DNA of 49,921 nt from Aquiluna sp. GTDB lineage: Bacteria; Actinomycetota; Actinomycetes; Actinomycetales; Microbacteriaceae. The position numbers were made by a program, and so were the translations under genes. A model generated the notes under the pieces. The model had not been told where the DNA came from and ran no database searches. It was given only the letters and a program-made list of their open reading frames with translations. Below are positions 37,452 to 45,423 of this stretch, piece by piece; the first letter of the stretch is position 1, and every line of letters starts with the position of its first letter. The DNA is taken from the NCBI GenBank assembly GCA_018402615.1, contig JAGYIH010000004.1:1-49921 (forward strand), in the 5' to 3' direction.

Positions 37452-37550
37452 CTATTGGCCTAGCTTAGGGCACGAAACCTGCTTCTTGTGGACCTGAGGC
37501 TCGCAGACCGTAATCGACCCAGACCGCTAGCAATTGCCTAGGCTCTAGCT

Positions 37551-37799
37551 ATGGAGTCGTTAGCTGTTCTAGTTGCCAGCATCTATGTCGGGTTGATTCT
37601 GCTTTGCATCGTAAATATCGGTATTGCGGTTTTGGCCCGCAGGGGTCGAATCAAGATTTGGTATGGCGTGGTGCTAAACACGATCACCGGCATTGTGGCC
37701 GCGTGGGGGGTGACGGTAACGCTGGCTCTAGGGCTGGTGCCGCTTTTGGGCCTGGCCGCAGGGTCGATTATTTTGACCTGGCCCAAGAAAAAGATTTAG
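37551..37799 (+). CDS. Small membrane protein, unknown function
   Basis: 82 residues with two or three hydrophobic segments (about 3-27, 38-58, 60-76) and basic ends (ARRGRIK, WPKKKI). No family recognised. TAGGCT (37539-37544), six bases, then ATG supports leaderless translation from 37551. The stop overlaps the convergent regulator by TTAG. Codon use and clean frame support a real gene. Confidence 0.7.
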   Translation: MESLAVLVASIYVGLILLCIVNIGIAVLARRGRIKIWYGVVLNTITGIVAAWGVTVTLALGLVPLLGLAAGSIILTWPKKKI

Positions 37800-38077
37800 T
37801 GAAACTTACCCAGCGAATCGATTAGATCGCCCACGCTTTTTTCTGCGCTTGTTGAATGGCGCAAACTGGCCTCACGGTTGATCTGGTAGTTATTGCGCCT
37901 GCCAACCTTGGTTTTGGTTAGGTACTTGCCATCAACCAGGTCGTGTAGCACATTCACCACCGAGCGGCTGGTGAGGTTCAGGATTTCAGCCAGCTCGTCA
38001 ATTCGGGCATCGGGATTGCGGTCAAGAGCTATGAGCACGTGAGCGTGGTGACTAAGAAAAGTCCATTTTGCGGACAT
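37796..38077 (-). CDS. Small winged-helix (MarR/ArsR-like) DNA-binding protein
   Basis: 93 residues: HHAHVLIALDRNPDARIDEL, AEILNLTSRSVVNVLHDLVD, GKYLTKTKVGRRNNYQINRE. This is a helix-turn-helix followed by a wing and a short C-terminal helix, as in small MarR-type regulators with no ligand domain. AGAAGG precedes the ATG at 38077. Possible targets are the adjacent genes; none is shown. Tail-to-tail with the 82-residue membrane protein. Confidence 0.78.
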   Translation of the reverse strand: MSAKWTFLSHHAHVLIALDRNPDARIDELAEILNLTSRSVVNVLHDLVDGKYLTKTKVGRRNNYQINREASLRHSTSAEKSVGDLIDSLGKFH

Positions 38078-38186
38078 CGATACACCTTCTCGCTGTTGTT
38101 GGGCGCAAGTTTAGAGCTCATAGCTTGGCTTCAACGGCAAAATACGCCTAGTCGGCAAAGCTGTCTAGTGCGACTTGATAAAACCT

Positions 38187-38213
38187 GTCACGTGACGCTT
38201 TCCTTGCTACCAT
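38187..38213 (+). promoter_or_regulatory. Leaderless promoter with GTCACGTGAC palindrome
   Basis: The -10 hexamer TACCAT (38208-38213) is seven bases before the ATG at 38221. The 10-bp palindrome GTCACGTGAC (38187-38196) covers the expected -35 position, a natural place for a repressor. Confidence 0.6.
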
Positions 38214-38220
38214 CTGAAAC

Positions 38221-38595
38221 ATGGAGATCAAGGCAGAGTGCGAGCGCAAAGCCGGGGGCTGGCGCGTCAGGGTGCCGGAGCTAGACAACCTGTTGATCTC
38301 CACAAAACGCTTGGATCTTGCCACCGAGCAGATCAAGGATCTGGTCCACGAGTTCCAAGGAATTGACCGCTGCGACATCATTGTCAGGGTCGAGACCTCG
38401 ATGCCGGGGATCATGTGTGACCTAGAGGCCGCGCAAAACAAGATGCGCGAGGCAAACAAACTTCAAGAACAGGCGTCTAGGGAAATCCGTGAGGTTGTTG
38501 CAACCCTTCGAAAAGAAGGCCTGAGCATGCGAGACATTGGTGTGCTTCTGAGAATTTCCCCACAGCGAGTAGCTCAACTAACCGAAAGCCTTTAG
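38221..38595 (+). CDS. HicB-like protein with C-terminal helix-turn-helix (no HicA partner)
   Basis: 124 residues. Residues 1-65 resemble the HicB pseudo-RNase fold (ERKAGGWRVRVPELDNLLIS; LDLATEQIKDLVHEF); a helical linker follows; residues about 90-124 form a helix-turn-helix (TLRKEGLSMRDIGVLLRISP then QRVAQL). HicB antitoxins normally follow a HicA toxin gene, and none is visible on either side, so this is probably an autonomous regulator. The message looks leaderless. Its TAG stop is the first half of the -10 of the next gene. Confidence 0.72.
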   Translation: MEIKAECERKAGGWRVRVPELDNLLISTKRLDLATEQIKDLVHEFQGIDRCDIIVRVETSMPGIMCDLEAAQNKMREANKLQEQASREIREVVATLRKEGLSMRDIGVLLRISPQRVAQLTESL

Positions 38596-38605
38596 TCTTT
38601 GCCGC

Positions 38606-39385
38606 ATGTCAACGACGACCAAGATAACCACCGAGATTCGCGGCCACGTTTTACTTATTGGCCTAAATCGACCGGAAAAACTAAACGCCGCAGACCTTGA
38701 GATGCTGCACGGCCTAGCACTGGCCTATGGCCAGCTGGATTCAGACCCCGAACTTAGAGTTGGTTTGGTCTTTGCTCACGGCGAGAACTTCACCGCGGGG
38801 CTAGACCTAATGGATCTTGGACCAAGGCTCATGGGTGGTCAGCTCTCACTGGTGCCAGAGGGCGGGCTTGACCCCTGGGGCATGGCAACCAAGCAGGTCT
38901 CTAAGCCAGTGGTGATGGCAACTCGAGGAACCTGTTTCACCCTCGGTGTTGAATTAGCGCTCGCCTCCGACGTGGTTATTGCGGCCAGTGACTCTAAATT
39001 TGCCCAGCTTGAAGTGACCCGCGGCATCATGCCCTTTGGTGGTGGCACGATTCGCTTTCCAAGAGCCGCGGGCCATGCCAATGCCATGCGCTATTTGCTA
39101 ACCGGGGATAGCTTCGGGGCTATTGAGGCCAAAGAAATGAATATCGTGACCCAGCTTGTTGAGCCTGGCCAAGAATTTGATTTGGCACTTGAGATAGCGA
39201 ACCGGATTGCGGCCCAAGCGCCTTTGGCCGTCCAGGCAACTCTCGCCTCCTCAAGAGCGCTTGATGTTGATCAAGAGCGCACCGAGGTCTTTAGCCGACT
39301 GGGCGAACTACTGCAGACCAAGGATGTCCAAAGGGGCATGCAGGCCTTTATTACCAAGACACCAGCAGTATTTGAGGGCAATTAG
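38606..39385 (+). CDS. Enoyl-CoA hydratase/isomerase-family protein
   Basis: 259-residue crotonase fold. Oxyanion-hole segments FTAGLDLMDLG and GTCFTLGVELALASDVVIAA, then FAQLEVTRGIMPFGGGTIRF; the Glu residues in GVELALASD and LEVTRG are in the usual catalytic regions. Length is that of a single-domain hydratase. The promoter is TAGTCT (38593-38598), seven bases, ATG; the TAG is also the previous gene's stop. Lies 155 bases before the acyl-CoA oxidoreductase-thiolase-FadB operon and may work on the same acyl-CoA pool. Nothing else is visible in 39386-39540 beyond the fadE leader. Confidence 0.9.
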   Translation: MSTTTKITTEIRGHVLLIGLNRPEKLNAADLEMLHGLALAYGQLDSDPELRVGLVFAHGENFTAGLDLMDLGPRLMGGQLSLVPEGGLDPWGMATKQVSKPVVMATRGTCFTLGVELALASDVVIAASDSKFAQLEVTRGIMPFGGGTIRFPRAAGHANAMRYLLTGDSFGAIEAKEMNIVTQLVEPGQEFDLALEIANRIAAQAPLAVQATLASSRALDVDQERTEVFSRLGELLQTKDVQRGMQAFITKTPAVFEGN

Positions 39386-39540
39386 TTTTGTGAGAAGTAG
39401 GTAATTTCCTGGCCGCTTTTTTGTAGTTATCCTCCAATAGACCACTTCACCTGAATCTCTGATTTGTTTGCCACCGAGAACTTTCAGCAACACCCTTTGC
39501 AACCGCGCAGAACTCGCATTTACTAGGGGCGAGGTGAAAC

Positions 39541-41505
39541 ATGAATATCAAAGATGAGATTCAACTAGACGTTGCTGAAGTTGGCGAGCGGATTCTTGGC
39601 CGTTGGGCCGATATCCGTCGTCACACCCGCTCGGTGATCATCAATAAAAAGCTATCCAAGCCGTTAGGTGCATCATTCGAGCAGCACCGCGAGATCGTTC
39701 TTGACGGCCTGAAGACGCTGGTTCGCGAGGGCGCCACTCAGTACGGCTTCCCCGAGGAACTCGGTGGACAGCGAAACCCAGGTGGTTCGCTCTCAAGCTT
39801 CGAGGAGCTGGTCTTCGCAGACCCATCGCTACAGATCAAGTTTGGCGTGCAGTGGGGTCTGTTTGGTTCGGCGATTTTGTACCTGGGCACCGACTACCAC
39901 CACAAGACCTTCTTGCCGGGGGCAGTAAACCTAGACACCCCAGGCGCCTTTGCCATGACCGAGACCGGTCACGGATCGGACGTTGCCTCGATTGGCACGC
40001 TGGCCACCTACGACCCAGCAAGCAAAGAGTTTGTTATTCACACCCCAGATCGCCACAGCTACAAGGACTACCTCGGCAATGCCGCAAAGCACGGCGAAGC
40101 AGCAGTGGTCTTTGCCCAGCTGATCACCGAGGGTGAAAACCACGGCGTTCACGCCTTCTTTGTTCCAATCAGAAGGCGTGGCAAGCTGCTGCCGGGTGTT
40201 GGATCAGAAGACGACGGCCTCAAGGGTGGTCTAAATGGCATCGACAATGGTCGGTTGTTCTTTGACAACGTTCGGATCCCCAAGGCAAACCTTCTAAACC
40301 GCTACGCGGATGTCACTGACGCAGGTGAATACACCTCATCGATTGACAGCCCGGGACGCAGATTCTTCACTCAGCTTGGTGCTTTGGTGCAGGGCAGGGT
40401 CTCTTTGGTGGGTGCGGTTGTCAACGCCCAGAAAAAGGCATTGGATATTTCAATTCGCTACAGCCTCGAGCGCAGGCAGTTCCCTGGACCAGACGGCAAA
40501 GAGAAAGTTCTAATGGATTACGGGCGCCACCAGCGCCGCTTGATTCCGCTGGTTGCAAGAACCTATGCGCAGATCTTTGCCCACCAGGAACTTTTGGAAC
40601 AATTCCACGTCGTGTTCTCTGGAGAGGGTGACACCGAGGAGAACCGCTCTGACCTAGAGACCGTTGCCGCAGCCGGCAAGGCGCTCTCGACCTGGTATGC
40701 GCTGGACACCATTCAGCAGGCTCGCGAGGCCTGCGGTGGGCAGGGCTTCATGGCAGAGCACCAGCTCACCGGCATGCGTGCAGATTTGGATATCTACGTG
40801 ACCTTTGAGGGCGACAACAATGTTTTGTTGCAGCTGGTGGCCAAGCGTCTACTTGCTGACTACGCCAAGGCCTTTAAGTCTCCAGACTTTGGCACTTTAG
40901 CCACTTACGTTGCAGGTGCTGTTGGAGATGCTGCCATCCACCGCGGTGGATTGCGCGGCTTGGCTCAGAACATCGTGGACTTTGGCTCAACCGCCCGCTC
41001 GGTGGGGTATGTGAAGGAAGAGGAGCACCAGCACCAGCTGCTAACCGATCGGGTTCATACGATGGTTGCGAACCTCGCCAACAAGCTGAAAACCGCTGGC
41101 CCCAAGGACAAGGAGAAGCAAGCAGAGCTGTTCAACCGCTATCAAAATGACCTGATTCTGGCAGCCAAGGCTCATGCAGAGCTGATCATGTGGGAAGCCT
41201 TCACTACGGCAATCAAGAGCATCAAGGACCACGATTCCGTGAAGATCCTGACCTGGCTTCGAGACCTCTACGGCTTCACACTGCTTGAGGAAAACATGGC
41301 CTGGTATGTCGTGAACGGCAGGCTCTCAAGCGCTAGGGCCGAGGCAATTACCGACTACATCGATGGCAGGTTGCTGCCAAGGCTTCGCCCCCACCTTGAG
41401 TCACTGGTTGACGCGTTCTTGCTAAGACCAGAACTGATTGGCACCAACCTTGCGGCAGATGAGGCTGCAAGACAAGCTGGAAAAAAGACACTGGTTAGGA
41501 ACTAA
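39541..41505 (+). CDS. Acyl-CoA oxidase/dehydrogenase-family flavoprotein
   Basis: 654 residues. First step of beta-oxidation: makes trans-2-enoyl-CoA. FAMTETGHGSDVASIGTLAT (137-156) is the flavin-contacting loop in its acyl-CoA-oxidase form, and GGQGFMAEHQLTGMRADLDI then YVTFEGDNNVLLQLVAKRLL (catalytic Glu about 423) is also oxidase-like. The length, with a C-terminal domain of about 200 residues, matches peroxisomal-type ACOX (about 650-700) rather than FadE (about 380 or 600). Whether it passes electrons to O2 or an ETF cannot be read from sequence. GAGGTG precedes the ATG. The stop overlaps the thiolase start (TAATG). Confidence 0.9.
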   Translation: MNIKDEIQLDVAEVGERILGRWADIRRHTRSVIINKKLSKPLGASFEQHREIVLDGLKTLVREGATQYGFPEELGGQRNPGGSLSSFEELVFADPSLQIKFGVQWGLFGSAILYLGTDYHHKTFLPGAVNLDTPGAFAMTETGHGSDVASIGTLATYDPASKEFVIHTPDRHSYKDYLGNAAKHGEAAVVFAQLITEGENHGVHAFFVPIRRRGKLLPGVGSEDDGLKGGLNGIDNGRLFFDNVRIPKANLLNRYADVTDAGEYTSSIDSPGRRFFTQLGALVQGRVSLVGAVVNAQKKALDISIRYSLERRQFPGPDGKEKVLMDYGRHQRRLIPLVARTYAQIFAHQELLEQFHVVFSGEGDTEENRSDLETVAAAGKALSTWYALDTIQQAREACGGQGFMAEHQLTGMRADLDIYVTFEGDNNVLLQLVAKRLLADYAKAFKSPDFGTLATYVAGAVGDAAIHRGGLRGLAQNIVDFGSTARSVGYVKEEEHQHQLLTDRVHTMVANLANKLKTAGPKDKEKQAELFNRYQNDLILAAKAHAELIMWEAFTTAIKSIKDHDSVKILTWLRDLYGFTLLEENMAWYVVNGRLSSARAEAITDYIDGRLLPRLRPHLESLVDAFLLRPELIGTNLAADEAARQAGKKTLVRN

Positions 41506-42695
41506 TGCAAAGCCAAGACGTTTACTTCATTGACGGAGTAAGAACCCCATTCGGCAAGGCCGGCGAGAAGGGTGTCTTCTGGAACACCAGAGCCGACGAT
41601 TTGGTCGTAAAGACCATGATCGGGCTGCTGGATAGAAACCCAGAGGTTCCGAAGGATGCGATTGACGATGTTGCCATTGCTGCCGCAACCCAGATTGGTG
41701 ACCAGGGCCTGCAGATTGGTCGCTCCGCGAGCATTTTGGCCGGGCTTCCAAACACGGTCCCGGGATATTCAATTGACCGCTGGTGTGCGGGGGCGATGAC
41801 CTCGGTCACCACCACTGCAAGTGCAATCGGCATCGGTGCCTACAGCGTCGCACTTGCAGGGGGCGTGGAACACATGGGTCACCACCCAATGGGTGAGATG
41901 GCTGACCCAAACCCAAGGTTTCTAGCTGAGAAGCTGGTTGACCCAAGCGCCATGAACATGGGCATGACCGCTGAGAAGCTGCACGACCGCTTCCCACAGC
42001 TAACCAAGGAGAGGGCCGACGCCTACTCGGTTGCAAGCCAACAAAAAGCCGCCAAGTCTTACAGCGACGGCAAGATTCAAAAGGATCTAATTCCCGTTTC
42101 GGCCGCCAGTGCCGAGGGCTGGAAACTGGTTGATCGCGATGAACTGCTTCGCCCAGATTCCAACATGGAGGGCATGCAGGGTCTAAAGACCCCGTTTCGC
42201 CCCCATGGCAAGGTCACCGCTGGCAATGCCTCACCGCTGACCGATGGCGCAACGATGTCGCTGTTGGCCGGAGCTGACGCGGTCAAGAAATACTCTCTAA
42301 AGCCAAAGATGAAGCTGGTTTCCTTTGCATTTGCCGGAGTTGAGCCAGAGGTCATGGGCTATGGACCCGTGCCGGCGACCCTGAAGGCCCTGGAAAAAGC
42401 TGGCCTGAAGATGGAAGACATTGGTCTCATCGAGATCAACGAGGCTTTCGCGGTTCAGGTATTGAGCTTTTTGGACCACTTCGGCATTGCCGATGATGAT
42501 CCGAAGATAAACCCCTGGGGTGGAGCGATTGCAATGGGTCACCCGCTGGCATCCAGTGGCGTCAGACTCATGAACCAGCTGGCAGCTCACTTTGGGGATC
42601 ACCCCGAGGTTCGCTATGGCATGACCACGATGTGTATCGGTCTTGGTATGGGTGGAACCGTTATTTGGGAAAACTCGAACTACAGGGGTAAGTAA
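41505..42695 (+). CDS. fadA: Acetyl-CoA acyltransferase (thiolase)
   Basis: 396 residues; thiolytic cleavage of 3-ketoacyl-CoA. Nucleophile Cys94 in SIDRWCAGAMTS, His346 in GGAIAMGHPLASSG, and the second Cys377 in CIGLGMGGTVIW are all present. NEAFAVQ contributes the oxyanion Asn. The GHPLASSG segment replaces the usual Gly with Ala. One-base overlaps on both sides tie it to the oxidoreductase and FadB genes. Confidence 0.95.
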   Translation: MQSQDVYFIDGVRTPFGKAGEKGVFWNTRADDLVVKTMIGLLDRNPEVPKDAIDDVAIAAATQIGDQGLQIGRSASILAGLPNTVPGYSIDRWCAGAMTSVTTTASAIGIGAYSVALAGGVEHMGHHPMGEMADPNPRFLAEKLVDPSAMNMGMTAEKLHDRFPQLTKERADAYSVASQQKAAKSYSDGKIQKDLIPVSAASAEGWKLVDRDELLRPDSNMEGMQGLKTPFRPHGKVTAGNASPLTDGATMSLLAGADAVKKYSLKPKMKLVSFAFAGVEPEVMGYGPVPATLKALEKAGLKMEDIGLIEINEAFAVQVLSFLDHFGIADDDPKINPWGGAIAMGHPLASSGVRLMNQLAAHFGDHPEVRYGMTTMCIGLGMGGTVIWENSNYRGK

Positions 42696-44815
42696 TGGAA
42701 CGCTTCGCACCGCTTCTGGAAGATAAGGACGAGGTAGTAACTCACTCCTACGTGTCAGATGTTCACATGCCATCCGGCAGGGTCATCGCGCTTTTAACTT
42801 TGGACAATGGCAAGGACCACAACCGTCCAAACACCCTGGGCCCGCACACGCTTCTGCAGTTTGCTGGGAAGCTCGATGAGCTCAAAGAGCGTGCTGCCAA
42901 AGGAGAGATTCACGGCGTTGCGGTTACCGGCAAGCCCTACTACCTTGCCGCTGGTGCTGATCTTTCCAAGGTTCAAGAGATCAAGGACCGTCATGTTGGT
43001 CGTTTGATTGCAGAACTGGGTCACTATGCCCTTGAGAAGCTAGACGACCTTGGGGTTCCAAGCTTTGTGTTTATCAACGGATTGGCGCTTGGTGGGGGTT
43101 TAGAGATTGCTTTGAATGCCAACTACCGAACCATTAATGCCACCGCTCCCGCGGTTGCACTGCCCGAGGTTTTTATTGGCCTAATTCCAGGTTGGGGTGG
43201 GGCATACCTGCTGCCAAACCTGATTGGGATTAAGAACTCACTCAAGGTGATTTTAGAAAACCCACTGAAACAAAACCGCATGCTCAAGCCACAAGAGGTT
43301 GTTGAGCTGGGCATTGCAGACGAGATGTTTGAATCCGCAAGGTTTTTAGAGCAGTCGCTGGACTGGGCTGACCAGGTCTTGGGTGGGCTGAAGGTCAAGC
43401 GCAAGCATGAACCAGGTGCCGTTGAGAAAACGACGATGTGGTCGCCGGCAGTATCGATTGCCCGCTCCATGGTCCAGGAAAAATTGGGCAAGGTGCCATT
43501 GTCTCCATATTTGGCACTGGATCTGATCAATGCCGCGAAGTCTGGCACCAAGGCCGATGCCTTTAGGCGCGAAGACGATGCAATTGAAGAACTGATTGCC
43601 TCGGACCAGTTCAGAGCATCGATCTACGCCTTCAACCTGGTGCAAAAGCACGCCAAGAAGCCCTCCGGGGCGCCAGATCCAAAGCTTGCAAGACCGGTCA
43701 CCAAGGTTGGTGTTTTGGGAGCTGGGCTTATGGCCTCGCAGTTCGCGCTCTTGTTCTTGCGCAGACTTGAGGTTCCGGTAGTGATTACCGATGTCTCCCA
43801 GGAGAGAATCGATAAGGGACTTGGCTACATCATCGAAGAATTAGACAAACTGGTCGAAAAAGGCAGACTCTCAAAGGACGACCGCAACAGATATGTCGGG
43901 AACCTTTCCGGATCACTTGATTACGCGGCATTTAGTGACTGTGACTGGGTCATCGAAGCGGTATTTGAAGAGCTTGAGATCAAGCAGCAGGTGTTTGCAA
44001 AGTTAGAACAGTTCGTCCGCGAGGACTGCATGCTGGCAACCAACACCTCATCGCTGTCGGTTGCAGCCATCGGTTCTAGCCTTGCCCACCCAAACCGCGT
44101 GGTTGGCTTCCACTTCTTCAACCCCGTGGCAGTTATGCCACTGGTTGAGGTTGTTAGAGCACCTAATTCGTCTGAGGAGTCGGTGGCAACCGCGATGGAG
44201 GTTGCCAAGAAGCTAAAGAAGACCGCAATCATCACCTCCGACAGCGCCGGGTTTGTTGTGAACAGGCTGTTGGGCTTCTTGCTAGGTGAGGCAATGCGCG
44301 CAGTTGACGAGGGGGCTAGCTTTGAGCAGGTCGCCGATGCCATTGCACCGCTTGGTCTACCAATGAACCCATTTGACCTATTGGAACTGGTGGGTCTGAA
44401 GGTCGGTGCTCACGTATTGGATTCCATGCACGCTTTCAACCAGGACCGCTTCTATGCCAGCGCAAATCTTCACAAGCTTGCGCAATACGGGAAGCTTTTG
44501 GAGCGCGATGGCAAGGGCAAGATCAAGGGCTATGACAAAAAGGCCATTGAGATTGTTGGAAACGGTTCGGGTAAGGGGCGAAGCAGCGCCGAGATCTTTG
44601 AGTCGGTGAATGTTGGTCTTGCCAGGGAAGTGAAGCTGATGCTTGAAGAGGGCGTGGTTCACTCCCCAATGGATATCGACCTGGGCATGATCATGGGTGC
44701 GGGGTGGCCCTTCCACCTCGGTGGCCTGACTCCCTATTTAGACCGCAGTGGTTCCTCAGAAAAGGCCTTTGGTGGTAGCTTCCACAACCCAATGATTATT
44801 GGGGTCAGGGACTAG
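42695..44815 (+). CDS. fadB: Fatty-acid oxidation multifunctional protein (enoyl-CoA hydratase / 3-hydroxyacyl-CoA dehydrogenase)
   Basis: 706 residues. The N-terminal crotonase domain (about 1-240) has AAGADLSKVQ, INGLALGGGLEIALNANYR and LPEVFIGLIPGWGGAYLLPN with both catalytic Glu residues. The NAD-binding domain begins at about 340 with VGVLGAGLMASQFALLFLRR and contains the catalytic HFFNPVAVMPLVEVV. Two C-terminal 3-HCDH domains follow (TSDSAGFVVNRLLGFLLGEA; GLARDVKLMLEEGV-type). Domain order is that of FadB/FadJ. Together with the two upstream genes it gives a complete beta-oxidation cycle in one operon. Confidence 0.95.
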   Translation: MERFAPLLEDKDEVVTHSYVSDVHMPSGRVIALLTLDNGKDHNRPNTLGPHTLLQFAGKLDELKERAAKGEIHGVAVTGKPYYLAAGADLSKVQEIKDRHVGRLIAELGHYALEKLDDLGVPSFVFINGLALGGGLEIALNANYRTINATAPAVALPEVFIGLIPGWGGAYLLPNLIGIKNSLKVILENPLKQNRMLKPQEVVELGIADEMFESARFLEQSLDWADQVLGGLKVKRKHEPGAVEKTTMWSPAVSIARSMVQEKLGKVPLSPYLALDLINAAKSGTKADAFRREDDAIEELIASDQFRASIYAFNLVQKHAKKPSGAPDPKLARPVTKVGVLGAGLMASQFALLFLRRLEVPVVITDVSQERIDKGLGYIIEELDKLVEKGRLSKDDRNRYVGNLSGSLDYAAFSDCDWVIEAVFEELEIKQQVFAKLEQFVREDCMLATNTSSLSVAAIGSSLAHPNRVVGFHFFNPVAVMPLVEVVRAPNSSEESVATAMEVAKKLKKTAIITSDSAGFVVNRLLGFLLGEAMRAVDEGASFEQVADAIAPLGLPMNPFDLLELVGLKVGAHVLDSMHAFNQDRFYASANLHKLAQYGKLLERDGKGKIKGYDKKAIEIVGNGSGKGRSSAEIFESVNVGLAREVKLMLEEGVVHSPMDIDLGMIMGAGWPFHLGGLTPYLDRSGSSEKAFGGSFHNPMIIGVRD

Positions 44816-44840
44816 TTATCCACAGATTGCGCTGACCCCA
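44800..44840 (+). terminator. Large hairpin across the fadB stop, with a DnaA box in the loop
   Basis: TGGGGTCAG (44800-44808) and CTGACCCCA (44832-44840) are perfect 9-bp arms. The 23-base loop holds the fadB stop and a perfect TTATCCACA (44816-44824). The T tract after it is weak (TTTACTT), so its role as terminator is uncertain; it could instead protect the mRNA 3' end. Confidence 0.5.
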
Positions 44841-44870
44841 TTTACTTGGGACGGTAAAACACCTAGAATG

Positions 44871-44888
44871 CGTACGTAATCACGTACG
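44871..44888. promoter_or_regulatory. Operator-like inverted repeat before yefM
   Basis: CGTACGT-AATC-ACGTACG is a perfect 7-4-7 inverted repeat, 11 bases before the yefM ATG; each arm itself contains the palindrome CGTACG. Characterised YefM-YoeB operators use paired palindromes with a TGTACA core, so two GTAC cores here fit autoregulation. Confidence 0.75.
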
Positions 44889-44899
44889 AATGGACTTCT

Positions 44900-45169
44900 A
44901 TGGCTATCAGTCTCACCGCCTTCAGGCAAAACCTTTACCAACACGTCAAGGAGATTTTGGCGGATGAGACGGGTAGCTTGACCATTGGCACCAAAGATGG
45001 AGATGTCGAGCTAGTCAACAGTGTCGAGCTGAGCTCGCTGCGGGAGTTCCACCACCTGTTTTCTTCGCCTGCAAATGCCAAGCGACTGATTCAAGCCATC
45101 GAGGACATTGAGCAAGGAAAAGTGTTTCCCGTCTCTTTAGAGGACCTGCGCAAAACCCTAGATAACTGA
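44900..45169 (+). CDS. Antitoxin of the Phd/YefM family
   Basis: 89 residues: a short N-terminal DNA-binding and dimer domain (MAISLTAFRQNLYQHVKEIL) and a C-terminal toxin-wrapping region (ANAKRLIQAIEDIEQGKVF). It is divergent from E. coli YefM, in particular the usual VxxxE-N core reads VELVNSVELSS, but length, position and the following toxin support the call. Overlaps yoeB by one base (TGATG). Confidence 0.87.
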   Translation: MAISLTAFRQNLYQHVKEILADETGSLTIGTKDGDVELVNSVELSSLREFHHLFSSPANAKRLIQAIEDIEQGKVFPVSLEDLRKTLDN

Positions 45170-45423
45170 TGAAGCTCCAGTTCAATCAGACCGGATGGGA
45201 AGACTATCTTTGGTGGCAGGAGCATGATCGGAAAATGCTCAAGCGAATAAACAAGCTCTTGGAAGCGACACTTCGCGAACCAGCGGGTGGCATAGGCAAA
45301 CCAGAGCAACTAAAGACCAAGCTGGTTGACCTGTGGTCTAGGCGAATCACGCTGGAACATAGGCTGGTCTACGCAATTCTTGAAGACACGATTGTTGTTG
45401 TGCAATTGAGGCACCACTACTAA
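45169..45423 (+). CDS. yoeB: Toxin YoeB (Txe/YoeB family mRNA interferase)
   Basis: 84 residues, the canonical length. Residues known to be catalytic in E. coli YoeB are all conserved at the same numbers: Glu46 (GIGKPEQLK), Arg65 (TLEHRLVYAI), His83 and Tyr84 (C-terminal RHHY). It cleaves mRNA at the ribosomal A site when freed from YefM. The stop overlaps the convergent oxidoreductase as CTAA. Confidence 0.94.
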   Translation: MKLQFNQTGWEDYLWWQEHDRKMLKRINKLLEATLREPAGGIGKPEQLKTKLVDLWSRRITLEHRLVYAILEDTIVVVQLRHHY

